A stretch of DNA of 64,000 bases, taken from contig JALJCO010012611.1 of the NCBI GenBank assembly GCA_023101725.1, positions 62,001 to 126,000 on the forward strand. Reading direction: 5' to 3'. The notes under the pieces were generated by a model that worked only from the letters and a program-made list of their open reading frames with translations, was not told the DNA's origin and searched no databases. This document shows, in pieces, positions 1-10,650 of this stretch. The DNA comes from Atherinomorus stipes (lineage: Eukaryota > Chordata > Actinopteri > Atheriniformes > Atherinidae). Made by a program: the position numbers and the translations under genes. Positions within the stretch are counted from its first letter, which is position 1; each line of letters opens with the position of its first letter.

Positions 1-686
1 TGTTTCACGACATTCGTTTTCAAACTTCAGCGCGTTGGATGTGAATAAAGCCCGTTTCCACTCACACACACACACATGAAAGTGTGTCGCTCAGACAGCG
101 AGCGGGCAGCTTGGGTGATGGTGAGACGGGAATGTGTTTCGGTTGCTGGCGTCTGGCTGCTGCGGTGGATGCAGCGGGCCCAGGTCGCCCCCCGCTGCCG
201 TCCTCCAGACCACCGAGGCGGAGCGGAGACGGGCAGCGCCACTCACTTTTTTCTTTTATGTTCTTTCTGGATTCTTGGAAAGTGTTTGTTCATGCGGCAG
301 GGAGCAGAAAGGTCTCATCTTATCTGGAATATTTACATTTCACAGCTTTTTCTGGATTTTTCACAGATAAAGAAAACAAACAAAAATCTCTGCTGAATTT
401 CAAATAATCCAGTTTTAGATAAATAAATTAGAAAAAGTTGCTGCTCTGATGTTGGTCTGAAGTTTTTGCAAACTTGTCCCATTAAACGAGTTTTCCAGGA
501 AAAGCGCTTTTCTCGGCGTGCTGCTGCTAAAACTAGTTTCAGGGCTTGGATGATCAGAAGGATCCTGGTCGGCGTCCGGTCAGCGTGCGCGGCTCTACTT
601 CCGCCTGTCACCCCGCCGCTCGTCTTTGTTAACGGCCGCGGACGGTGTGCAGGAGCAGACTGAAGACAGAAGGGAAAAGCCGTCTC

Positions 687-707
687 TCTTACCTCGGCCA
701 TTGTCAT
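687..707 (-). other. candidate start codon followed by splice donor (possible first coding exon)
   Basis: On the minus strand two in-frame ATGs lie at 707 and 701. The second has a good Kozak context (ACAATGG). The frame reads Met-Thr-Met-Ala-Glu and then meets GTAAGAG, a strong vertebrate 5' splice site with its GT at 692-691. The upstream sequence (about 710-880, minus strand) is moderately CpG-bearing, as a 5' UTR could be. I do not recognise the gene and no second exon is identifiable. A short motif like this can arise by chance, so this is only a candidate. Confidence 0.18.
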
Positions 708-1084
708 TTAGTTGGATGTTTCCAGGGATACGGCGGAGTTTGCCATTCTCTTCGCGTCCCACAAAACAACTGCCTCCAACTCTGCCGTCCACACAAGTAC
801 TAACGCAGACGAGCCATGACTCCCAGCAGCGCCTCCTCACCGCCACACACTCCCCTCTCCCTCTAACACTACCACTCACTCAGCAGACACAGATAAGTCA
901 GTGAGCTTTATTCCTCCTGCACACACACACTTCGCTGTAACGCTGCAGCAGACTGCCTCTAAACTGCTCAAGATGTTCGCTGTGTGAGTGTGTGTTGAAA
1001 CTGGGCACAGGGGACTGGAATGAGATCCTCCCACTCGGCATTCTCACCTCAGGAGCTGCCTGCTCCCCCCCCCAGCCTACACGC

Positions 1085-1105
1085 AACACACACACACACA
1101 CACAC
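1085..1105. repeat. (CA)n microsatellite
   Basis: About ten CA dinucleotides, with further short CA runs near 1146-1157. Confidence 0.9.
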
Positions 1106-2849
1106 GCATGGCCGGCCGTGCGCGCAGCGAGGTGTGTGTGCACGCCGACACACACACGTCTAGCCCAGAAGAGTCGCAGGGCAGTCCCCTCACAGCTGGC
1201 TGGAAGAGGGCATGACACTCATCTTTCACAGAGATTTGATCAAAAGGAATCACAAAGGCTGGAGGCTCTCCTAATGCAGTCAGGGGAGACTCTCCCTTTC
1301 CCTCTCTCTCCCTCTCTGTCTGAGTAATGCCCTAAATCAACGCTGCCCCTCTCCGTGCACACAGCCCAGTGTGTGTGTCTGGATTCACCTTAACACAGCT
1401 CTGTGAACAGCCTCCATAACAAGTTATGCCTTGTGCCGGCAGGAATGTGTAAGAGTCTGTGGCGAGTATTTGTCAGGAAGAGGGGGACAAATAATAAATC
1501 ACACTTATCTTTCACAAAGTGTTTACTGGACTGTTGGTGGGTGGAACAGAGCAAAACCTGCAAACCTACAGCGTGGGTTGTTAAAAACTTCAGAGGATCC
1601 AAAAATATGAAACTAGAAGATGTTACAGAGGAAGTGATGATCGCAAACGTTGGGTAACCAGCAACAACGGAGAGTTTCACAAACGTCCAGAAGGAATATT
1701 AATGACAAATCCATCCAGCGTCCGTGTTACCAGCTCCGCCTGTCCACACCAACGTCTACCAGCCAATCACCTGCCAGCATCTGGTCATGCAGACGTGATG
1801 AGGCTGACTTGTTGAAGTTGAAACTGAGCATCAGAATGAGGAAGAACGAGGATTTAAAGGGGAATTTGGCTTTTTTAATCTGGGGTCTGTTTTCAGATGT
1901 CCTTTCATATTTTTCCAGATAGCTCCAGTATTTATCCGGCAGCAGCTAGCAGCAGCTAGCAGCCCAGCTAATCATACGTAGGCTATGGGGCAACTGGCCC
2001 CCGCGTCTAAGTTCGCCCTAAAAACCTGCTTTTTTTGCACTGAAGGGCGCGGATAGCCTCAGCGAGTGTCCGACATCATACTAGAGAGAAGACATGAACT
2101 GTGTAAATGTGTCATAAACTGGAGGAAACTGCTGGAAAACACTTTAAAGGCAGAGTTTTCCCCCTGAAAAGAAACGCGAGACTTGTGTAAGTGAAATCCG
2201 TCTCAATCTGCACCTTTGGGCCTCTCCTCTCGGGTGGCGGTGAGTTTTGTTTGCAGCTCCGTCTCCCCTGACTGTTGTTCGTATTTTCCCTTCGTTTTGG
2301 TGTGTTCGGGACGTTCCGGGGCAGACATTTGCATGTTGTCTCCAGCCATTGACAGAGCTAAGGGCGTAGCGCTCTGCTGGGATAAACTCGTCTATTAGAG
2401 CATTTAAACATCGACTGGAGTCGATACCAGATTCACTGTAATTCTCAATAAAAAATGACAGATGCAGCGAAGAAAAGAAAGTACTCCGTGGCAAAAAGAG
2501 CTTTTCCCCAATGTCACCTGAATCACTTCATTCAGCTCTGCAGACGTAACGAGGCAAGTTGCAGGACAGCAGCTCTGGAGGAACACAGCAGGTGTCCATC
2601 ATCCAGAAGTTCAGGAGATCGATTCCAGGTTTCTCCAGGCAACATGCAGCCAAAAAACCTACAAGGATTTAGGCTCCATCAAAATGAAAAGAACTGTGGA
2701 TTGCATATATAAACTGAGTGGATATTAAAAACATAATATAATCCATATTTCTGTGCACAAACGACCTAATATGGGTGTGATTTTTTCAGAGGACTTGTTG
2801 ATTTTACATTGCACAGTTTTACGTGTCAGCAGCACGTAATTTGAAGCAG

Positions 2850-2870
2850 TTACGTGTCGGGGACACGTAA
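2850..2870. repeat. short palindrome with ACGTGT arms
   Basis: Perfect 9-bp arms TTACGTGTC / GACACGTAA around GGG. A second TACGTGTC...CACGTAA copy lies just upstream (about 2819-2839). It may be a decayed terminus of a mobile element; the function is unknown. Confidence 0.5.
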
Positions 2871-3090
2871 ATGAGTAAGACTGTTCGTGCTCATGTCACA
2901 TAATTTCGTGAGATCTGACTGTAACAACATATCAGCAGTTTTTATGGTCCGAAAATCCCAAAGGAGATGGATGCTGATGTCAGATTCTGACTGCCTCCAA
3001 AACGGTAGTATGGCTGACGGTGCACAACATACGCACATTATTTAGGTCTGGGCAATATATCCATATGAAAGATACTGTATATTGATATGC

Positions 3091-3262
3091 TTTAAAAAAA
3101 AAAAAAGAAAAAAAAAAGAGTGAGCTTTTTTTTTTTTTTTTTTTTTTTATATGACCCAGGGGGAATATGGGCTCCATTACCCTATCTTAAGTAGAGGAGG
3201 GTGGTAAAGGCGGGGGGTTGGGATGGCGGGGGGCCCCCGCCCCCCCCACCCCCCCCCCCCCA
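3091..3262. repeat. poly-A / poly-T tracts followed by G- and C-tracts
   Basis: A-runs at 3093-3117 are followed by a long T-run (about 3126-3149). A G-rich block (3211-3233) then switches to C-runs (3234-3262). The G/C halves could fold into a hairpin, and the C-runs into a quadruplex on the other strand. Such tracts are prone to assembly length error. Confidence 0.75.
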
Positions 3263-3264
3263 CA

Positions 3265-3305
3265 ATGCTGAATTTCTCTCCTGGGATTAATTAAAGTATT
3301 TTTTC
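3265..3305 (+). mobile_element. 3'-tail fragment of a fish SINE/LINE
   Basis: The segment with TCTCCTGGGATTAATTAAAG resembles the 3' tail shared by many fish SINEs and their partner LINEs (a GGGATTAATAAAGTA-type ending). Only the tail is recognisable, so the family is not assigned. Confidence 0.4.
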
Positions 3306-3452
3306 ATTCATTTCATTTCATTTTGAATGACATATGAAATTGGACCATATTGCATATATTCACAAATGTAGTTGAATGTCTTTATAAATGCGTCCCTCAC
3401 TGGGGTTGTCACATTTAATCCTTTTGTAATTGTGGCAAGGTATATGCTTAAA

Positions 3453-4503
3453 GGGGCCGAGGCGGGATTAGATCCCACAGACTCCTGGGTGACAGGGGCC
3501 GAGGCGGGATTAGATCCCACAGACTCCTGGGTGACAGGGGCCGAGGCGGGATTAGATCCCACAGACTCCTGGGTGACAGGGGCAGAGGCGGGATTAGATC
3601 CCACAGAGGCGGGATTAGATCCCACAGACTCCTGGGTGACAGGGGCCGAGGTGGGATTAGATCCCACAGACTCCTGGGTGACAGGGGCAGAGGCGGGATT
3701 AGATCCCACAGACTCCTGGGTGACAGGGGCAGAGGCGGGATTAGATCCCACAGAGGCGGGATTAGATCCCACAGACTCCTGGGTGACAGGGGCCGAGGCG
3801 GGATTAGATCCCACAGACTCCTGGGTGACAGGGGCCGAGGCGGGATTAGATCCCACAGACTCCTGGGTGACAGGGGCCGAGGCGGGATTAGATCCCACAG
3901 ACTCCTAGGTGACAGGGGCTGAGGCGGGATTAGATCCCACAGACTCCTGGGTGACAGGGGCCGAGGCGGGATTAGATCCCACAGACTCTTGGGTGACAGC
4001 GGCCGAGGCGGGATTAGATCCCACAGACTCCTGGGTGACAGGGGCCGAAACGGGATTAGATCCCACAGACTCCTGGGTGACAGGGGCCGAGGCGGGATTA
4101 GATCCCACAGACTCCTGGGTGACAGGGGCCGAGGCGGGATTAGATCCCACAGACTCCTGGGTGACAGGGGCCGAGGCGGGATTAGATCCCACAGACTCCT
4201 GGGTGACAGGGGCCGAGGCGGGATTAGATCCCACAGACTCCTGGGTGACAGGGGCCGAGGCGGGATTAGATCCCACAGACTCTTGGGTGACAGCGGCCGA
4301 GGCGGGATTAGATCCCACAGACTCCTGGGTGACAGGGGCTGAAACGGGATTAGATCCCACAGACTCCTGGGTGACAGGGGCCGAGGCGGGATTAGATCCC
4401 ACAGACTCCTGGGTGACAGGGGCCGAGGCGGGATTAGATCCCACAGACTCCTGGGTGACAGGGGCCGAGGCGGGATTAGATCCCACAGACTCCTGGGTGA
4501 CAG
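3453..4503. repeat. 42-bp minisatellite, about 25 units, derived from a tRNA-like element
   Basis: Tandem 42-bp units carry GGGATTAGATCCCACAGACT and CTGGGTGACAGGGGCCGAGG. Two short units lack most of the core (near 3596-3612 and 3751-3767). Because 42 is a multiple of three, the array reads open in several frames on both strands (plus-strand peptide GAEAGLDPTDSWVT). One G-to-A change makes a TAG at 3906-3908. The uniform peptide, the open antisense frames and the lack of flanking coding sequence argue against a gene. Both flanks and the unit match the element at 59530-59640, where the sequence is present once, so this is an internal expansion. On the minus strand each unit contains the anticodon-arm and T-arm part of a tRNA-like sequence. 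Confidence 0.92.
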
Positions 4504-4785
4504 GCATGCACACTTACCAGTCAGCCAAAGGGATACACTGTCACAGAATGTTTATTTGTTTTTATTTGTCATTTTATCCTTCTGGGATGAATACACTATC
4601 TTTCATTTCATTTGCATCTTTGGATTTTTTAAAATACATTTATACAATATTTATGTTCACATTTTACTGTAGTTTGAACAGCTGAGCAATATTTCATCCA
4701 GCTGGTTTAAATAAAACTACTTTTAACATAATTTTTTACTTTGACTGTGAGTGAACATTTGCTCTTATTCTGAGATAAATATATT

Positions 4786-4835
<50 letters not shown>
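4786..4835. repeat. (AT)n microsatellite
   Basis: About 23 AT dinucleotides lie immediately beyond the 3' end of the minus-strand SINE at 4836-5062. The run probably arose from the simple-repeat tail of that SINE. Confidence 0.9.
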
Positions 4836-4836
<1 letters not shown>

Positions 4837-5062
4837 TTTATTGATCCCAAGTAGTAAATTCCTTCTCTGCATTTAACCATCTCAGGTTGAACCTGAGAGC
4901 AGTGGGCTCCTATTTAAAGAGCCCAGGGAACAGTTTGTTGGGGGGGGGGTTAAGGACCTTGCTCAGGGGTCCACAATGGTTCACGTGAGTACGTGTCGGG
5001 GACTCAAACTCGGGTCTGCCAAAGCCCGCGACATTGCCACTACCCTACCCACTCCCAATAAT
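4836..5062 (-). mobile_element. tRNA-derived SINE (family copy 1)
   Basis: Read on the minus strand, a tRNA-like head (GGGTAGGGTAGTGGCAATGT as A-box region, then GAGTTTGAGTCC as B-box) is followed by a CCCCTGAGCAAGGTCCTTAA body, an AGAGCAGTGGG-like hairpin region and a tail ending ATTTAC...GGGATCAATAAAGTA. Two more copies lie at 32283-33300 (split) and 40550-40710. SINEs of this type are transcribed by RNA polymerase III and moved by a partner LINE through the shared tail. A poly-G/C run at about 4940-4949 interrupts the body. Confidence 0.8.
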
Positions 5063-7150
5063 ATATATCACGCTGTGACTTCTGGCCCATACTGCCCAGC
5101 CCGAACATTAGTGAACATCAAGGTTTGGTGAAATGAAGGCTCAGAACTTCACCATGAGATTCAGGATTATTTACCCTGAACATGAACCTCTGGCTGAAAT
5201 GAGGAGTCGTGACATGCCCCCAAAACCTCCAGCCAGTCGGTAACTGGATACCAGTTGAACCTGACTGATTATTCTTTCCACTGTTTGGTTGTTTCTTCTC
5301 TCCAGCAAACTGAAAAGCTGTTTGTCATTGCTAGAGATGGTTTAAAAATAGTCATCCCACCATGATATCTTCCAGTGAAACCATAACATGGACGCCATTA
5401 AAAACTGCTGCAGCTTCTGTGAACTCTGAAAGTGTTGTTTAATGAGGAAACTGAAGGTTCCTCTACAGAGAACTCTTCTCTCCCGGGTCGGCCCCATGTT
5501 CTGGTCTCTTCCTCCTCTTTCTTCCCTGGTTGCAGAAGGAAAGCTCTGATGGTTTTCAGCCATACGAAGCATCAGCTAATCCACAAATTACTCAGCGTGT
5601 TTGGGCAGGTACGCCTGGTCTGCTCGGCTTGTGGCGTCTTGAAGGCAGAGGAGAGGGCGGGACATGGGGGGATTCCACCAGGTGAACACACTTAAAATAG
5701 AAAGTTTTCCTCAGCAGAGAAGACCACTTCACAGTAAACCATTGGCTGCTGCCTTGCTCAAAGGTAACTCAGCTGAAGTGCTTTAGGGAGGAAAGAGAGT
5801 TGCACATCCACTTTCTCCACCCACATTCTTCCAGCGAGAAACTGAACCTGACAGCCCTCCAATGGTAAACCTGCTCCTCTAACCTCCAGGCGAGCAACAC
5901 CCCCTGACATGACATTCAGCAATCTGCCAAGCAGCTTCGCTAACAGATAAAAATGCAGCTAATGGCCCTTAAAGTCAGACATTAAATCTGCATTACTTTC
6001 CACAGGAGATCAAAGCTCTTCTCATTTGTGAAAAGTCCAAAATGTTATGAGGTTACATATGCGGATAAGAGCTATCCCGTCAAGGCGTGCACGGTGGGGT
6101 TGGAAAGCCCTCCACACCCCTGCGGTTGTTCAGGCAGGCAGAGCTGCTTACTGGTGTTGTATTTATTCCATACCTAGGGGATGCATAGCAAACACAGCCC
6201 CAGACCTGGCCTGGATTAGGTCTGCACCGCTTGTCAGATTGTTATTCCCTAGGCCGGAGTACCACGGACGTATCTGTGCCCCGGGGGCCGAGGGTGGAAG
6301 CTACAGCTAAAACCAGCGCAAATAAACTCCATGTGCAGCAGAACAGGTCACACTGCTGCTTACACGTCTGTCATTAGCCTTCCTGCAGGGGGGAGGAAGG
6401 AGGCCCGAGTGCTGCAGCAGATGAGCAGCTTTGGGAAAGCATTACACACTTCTTTACACTTTCTTTATGTGATGAGGCAGAGTAAAATCTAGCTGTAAAT
6501 ATAGTGTGCAGAGTCGGACTCATTTTCCTGAACGGGCCTTTATTTAACGTGAAACTCTGCTTTAATTTTACCAGCTGAAAATGTTGGCATGTCCATAAAA
6601 AAATGTAACTTGCTCAGTTCTCATCACAGTATTCAATCCCATCCACTTTATTTATAAAGGACATTTAAGTCAGAACACGTCTCCAAAGTGCTGCAAAAAA
6701 AATAAAATAAAAAACAAGTGTTGCTCTGTGCAGCTCCACCAGCTGTATAAAAATACAAAATAAAATATAATTAAATAAAATTCAGTTGTCACGACTCAAA
6801 GACTGTAGGAGTAATGGTGGACGGTATAAGTAAGCCATTACCAGCACGTGGTTGGAACGTTTAGATTCTCCATAATTCAACCTCTGAGTTCATTTTATAG
6901 ACGCACGAGCACCTAAGTGAAATTAACTAGAACAAGTGGGTTGAGCACTTTAAATGTGTAAATATTATTTTACATGAGCTGTGAAAGTAACGGGACTGAA
7001 AAACCTCCACCCATCATCTCTGCATTCCTGAACTTTTTTTATTTATCTATTGGCTGTCAGTCAATCTCACTACCGTAACAAGAGTGATTGATGGTCAATT
7101 CAATGGGTAAAAGGTGAGACTGATCAATGAGAGTGATTGATGGGTGAGAG
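5063..7150. other. single-copy stretch, no gene seen
   Basis: No convincing exon. The segment 6040-6320 is GC-richer and more ordered than its surroundings and is discussed in the findings. The part at 5900-6030 is AT-rich with several homeodomain-like TAAT cores, but nothing decisive. Confidence 0.5.
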
Positions 7151-7153
7151 TTA

Positions 7154-9334
7154 CCCTGTGTTCACCAGACGCGAATAAATTCAGTTGGGCGAATGAATGT
7201 AGCGTTGTACTCGCGTGAATGTAGAGTTTTATCAGCGCGAATGTAGCGTTTTATTCATGCGAATGTAGTGTTTTACTCGCACGAATGTAGCGTTTTATTC
7301 ATGCGAATGTAGCGTTTTACTCGTGCGAATGTAGCGTTTTACTCGCACGAATGTAGCGTTTTACTCGCACGAATGTAACGTTTTACTCGCACGAATGTAG
7401 CGTTTTACTCACGCGAATGTAGCGTTTTACTCATGCGAATGTAGTGTTTTACTCGCACGAATGTAACGTTTTACTCGCACGAATGTAACGTTTTACTCGC
7501 TCGAATGTAACGTTTTACTCGCACGAATGTAGCGTTTTACTCACGTGAATGAAGTGTTTTACTCGCACGAATGTAACGTTTTACTCGCACGAATGAAACG
7601 TTTTACTCGCACGAATGTAACGTTTTACTCGCACGAATGTAACGTTTTACTCGCACGAATGTAGCGTTTTACTCGCGCGAATGTAGCGTTTTACTCACGC
7701 GAATGTAGCGTTTTACTCGCACGAATGTAGCGTTTTACTCGCACAAATGTAGCGTTTTACTCTCGCGAATGTAGCGTTTTACTCGCACGAATGTAGCGTT
7801 TTACTCGCGCAGATGTAGCGTTTTACTCCCACGAATGTAGCGTTTTCCTCCCACGAATGTAGCATTTTAGTCGCGCAAATATAGCGTTTTACTCGCACGA
7901 ATGTAGCGTTTTACTCGCGCGAATGTAGCATTTTACTTGCACAAATTTAGCGTTTTACTCGCACGAATGTAGCATTTTAGTCACGCGAATATAGTGTTTT
8001 ACTCGCACGAATGTAGCGTTTTACTTGCACAAATGTAGCGTTTTACTCGCGCGAATGTAGCGTTTTACTTGCACAAATGTAGCGTTTTACGCGCGTGAAT
8101 GAGGCATCCTATTCGCACGAATACAGCGTATTTCGCCTGTTCGCTCGAGTTGAAAAAATTGAATTTAAGCGTTTTTGACGCGTGAACAATACGAGCGTAA
8201 TCATGGAAAATGAGTTGTGATGTGAACGGACGGCGCTCTTCAACTCGTTGCGCTCTATAGTAAGGAAAAGCGTTTTTCACAGATAAAATCACAAAGTGCT
8301 GCTCATAACAGTGGTGTAATAATACCATAAATTTAGGTCTGAAAACCCGGTCAGACAAAACCTCATCAACCAAAAGCTGCAGATCTCTGCAGCCGGTGTT
8401 TGATGGATGAAACGTCAGAACGCCGACACTCTGCAGCGGGAACAGAGAACCTGTAGATCCCGGAGGAAGATGCAGCTCTGTCCTCACTACTAACCTGAGG
8501 TTGTTGGCTATAAAAACGTATATATATATTTCAATATAATTCAATATGAGTCTGTGGTCAGGCTAGTGTACTATTCAGTTTGGTCTCCGACTAGTGTAGA
8601 GTTGAGTTTGGTCAGAAGATGACGCTCCAGTTCTAGGAGTTCAGCCTCAGCTGATGTAAACAAACACTCGGAAAGCAGCAGGAAAGCGTCAGTTAGGAGC
8701 TGCATTTAATCAGCTGGTTAAATGTTGAGAGGTGGAGGCGAGGAGACGGCAGAGACTCGTTAAACTGAGCTACAACAGCTAGCGACAGAAGCCACGTTGT
8801 TCTGCTGGAAGTTGTTGGAAGTTTAGCTGGAAGTGCTAACTAGCTGCGGCTAGCTTCCTCACCGAAGGCAGACGGACCGACGCTCTGCAGCCGGAATACA
8901 GCGTTTGTAGTTTGTATCCTGGAGGGATATGCAGCACCGATCCTCCCCAACAGAAGCCCATCAAACTGGGCTGGGAAACCCCCCTGGAAGTGTCCGTCAT
9001 CCAGTGGTAACTCCTGGATCAGGTGATGACATCCACAGAGCTCTGAGACCTCTGGAGGATCTGGTGGCTCCAAACACGGCGGCATCTTCGGTTCTCCAAC
9101 TTCCAAAGCAGGAACAACGCTGAAACTCTCTGAAAGTACTAAAATAACCGGGTTCTGCCATGTTCACCTGACTGAGGTGACTGACGGGGTCAAAGCACCA
9201 CCCCCCCACTCCAGAAAGTTCAACTTGACACGCGAATGAAGTGTCTATTCACACGTATGATACGCTCCATTCAGGCGAGTAAACATCCAGCATTTGCGCG
9301 TACGTGAATGGAGGCGTCCGGTGTGAACACGGGG
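7154..9334. mobile_element. DNA transposon with CCCYGTGTTCAC termini and internal minisatellite
   Basis: The left end reads CCCTGTGTTCACCAGACGCG. The right end, reverse complemented, reads CCCCGTGTTCACACCGGACG. Both ends are followed outward by TA, suggesting a TA duplication, although a decayed three-base TTA/TAA is also possible. The element is 2.18 kb. Its left third is a 22-bp minisatellite. The interior (about 8220-9130) holds two diverged copies of one segment around 8405-8480 and 8878-8945 (both with a GACRCTCTGCAGC core). No intact transposase is readable. The short open frames on the minus strand are unrecognised, so it looks non-autonomous. The superfamily is uncertain; Harbinger or a relative is plausible. 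Confidence 0.65.
7190..8110. repeat. 22-bp minisatellite, about 42 units
   Basis: Units of 22 bp contain CGCACGAATGTAGCGTTTTA with frequent CpG to CpA/TpG changes (CGCACG, CGCGCG, CATGCG, CACGCG variants). That pattern is what deamination of methylated CpG in a vertebrate would leave. A single related unit (TTTACTCGCCTGAATGGAGC) is present in the reverse complement of the element's right arm near 9260-9285, so the array grew inside the left arm. Confidence 0.92.
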
Positions 9335-9649
9335 TAATACTGCATGGAGAAAGCTTCATTCTGCTAGCCGTTAGCGGCGTTTAGACAACATGTGTTTTAC
9401 TGCGTTTGTGACATGATGGAGAATCTGTATCTGCTGAACAGCGGAGCGGCTCGTGCACGTTGTTCCGTGGTTGTAGGACGGAGCTGTGGATCCAGCAGGC
9501 TGGTCCGGAGCATGCGCTTTATTTAAAAACCTGCTAACAGTCTCTGCTTTCTGAAATGCAGAAACATCTTCTATAACGCCTTTAAACCAAATGTATATAA
9601 AAAAAATAGTGTAACATTAACAAGTGATGACTTTTGTGTATTTCACAGT

Positions 9650-9894
9650 ATTTATTGATGACAACAAGTTTCAAAAGCATTAAAATCCACGGAGTCGTCG
9701 AATCCACGGATGGACTACTAGAAGTTATGTTGGAGGGTGTACATGACAACGAATGTATGGACGAACAACCCTGGAGACGGTCTGAGGACTTTTTGGAAGG
9801 GGACGGTCTGTATGTGGAACTGACGGTGGTGGACGACAGCACCACCCAAATTACAAAAGCAGATCCTCCAAATGAAGATGAGAGGAGAAAATGA
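9650..9894 (+). other. unrecognised open segment behind a splice-acceptor-like site
   Basis: TTTGTGTATTTCACAG at 9634-9649 resembles a 3' splice site. Behind it runs an open frame of about 80 codons, rich in acidic residues (HGVVESTDGLLEVMLEGVHD, then VELTVVDDSTTQ), to a TGA at 9892-9894. The opposite strand is also open over most of the same stretch and serine-rich, so strand and coding status are ambiguous. It may be a terminal exon of a host gene, an exon of a decayed mobile element, or chance. I do not recognise the protein. Confidence 0.25.
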
Positions 9895-9987
9895 AGGAAT
9901 GCAGATGAGCAGAAAACCTTCCTCCGATTATCTTTCTGTAGCCTCCTTATGCATTTTTAACTCTTCTTTTCTTTTTCTCCTCATGTT

Positions 9988-10278
9988 AGATGTGGAGAAG
10001 CACAGGGAGCTGAAGGGGGGGGGGGGACACCTGACCGAAGAACAAGGCAGGGACTTGGAGGAGATGACTAACACTGATCCTCCAACCGAAGAAGGGAGGG
10101 AGGAACTAATGGATGGTGATTGACACAGGTCCAGTCTGTCGCAGAGAGACAGGCTTGTCCTGCATCTACGGCCAAACACTCATGTCGTTCGTAGAAATGG
10201 AAAGTAACCTGACGAAACAAACGGGGGTCGTTGTGTTTTAAATTTTATGGTATAAATCTGGATTTTGATGACGAATAA
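9988..10278 (+). other. second exon-like segment with downstream poly(A) signal
   Basis: A pyrimidine-rich tract ending CTCATGTTAG (to 9987) precedes a short acidic open frame (VEKHRELKGG..., HLTEEQGRDLEEMTNTDPPT) that stops with TGA at 10121-10123. An AATAAA follows at about 10273. The order acceptor, frame, stop, AATAAA is what a last exon looks like. The frame is only about 45 codons, holds a G-run, and no donor links it to the previous segment. No function can be given. Confidence 0.22.
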
Positions 10279-10369
10279 AAAACACTGACTCATCGTTGCT
10301 GTGCAGTGTTGTATAAAGTACCCAAAAGTTTTTTTAAGTTTTTGGAGAAGAAGATTGTTTTATAGACTT

Positions 10370-10488
10370 CAGAAACAGCAGGCTGATTGGTTAAATATTA
10401 GTGGGGGGTGGCTGATGTCTGATACTCAGTTTAAAGGCCAGTATAGGCCGATACTGAAAGGGGGCCGATTATATCGTGCATACCTAGC
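10370..10488. mobile_element. terminal fragment of a DNA transposon (GGCCGATT...ATCGTGCATACCTA)
   Basis: The segment with TATAGGCCGATACTG and CCGATTATATCGTGCATACC resembles the ends of a common fish DNA-transposon family (ATATCGGCCGATATATCGGTGCATCCCTA type). The opposite end is not visible. A second, weaker piece lies at about 11130-11180 (TTATCGGCTGATATAGGCCA). Confidence 0.4.
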
Positions 10489-10557
10489 ACCCATTCCCCA
10501 GTCTCCCGACTACAACACGGGAATGATTTCTGCCACCGCGGTGGTTTAATCTGACAT

Positions 10558-10592
10558 GGTGACCATGGTTACCATGGTGACCATGGTGACAG
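10558..10592. repeat. CCATGGTGA direct/inverted cluster
   Basis: GGTGACCATGGTTACCATGG and following copies form overlapping palindromes centred on CCATGG. The neighbouring 39-bp array carries the related core ATCACCATGGTAAC. Confidence 0.7.
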
Positions 10593-10650
10593 ACTAAATA
10601 AATCATGGATCTGAACCTGCAGAAGTTATCAGAGGGTTTCTGAAGACAGT

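Larger units (their letters stand above)
1..3090. other. mostly single-copy sequence without a supportable gene
   Basis: No open frame here has convincing coding character. I see short CA microsatellites (about 62-76 and 1085-1105), a CAGCTAGCAG duplication near 1945-1965, and the small palindrome at 2850-2870. One weak first-exon candidate on the minus strand is listed separately. The rest looks like ordinary intergenic or intronic fish DNA. Confidence 0.6.

Noticed and set aside
3372..4685. Repeat protein GAEAGLDPTDSWVT reading as a bacterial-like repeat domain
   Set aside because: The unit is explained by expansion of a tRNA-like element, the antisense strand is just as open, and a TAG interrupts the plus frame at 3906-3908.
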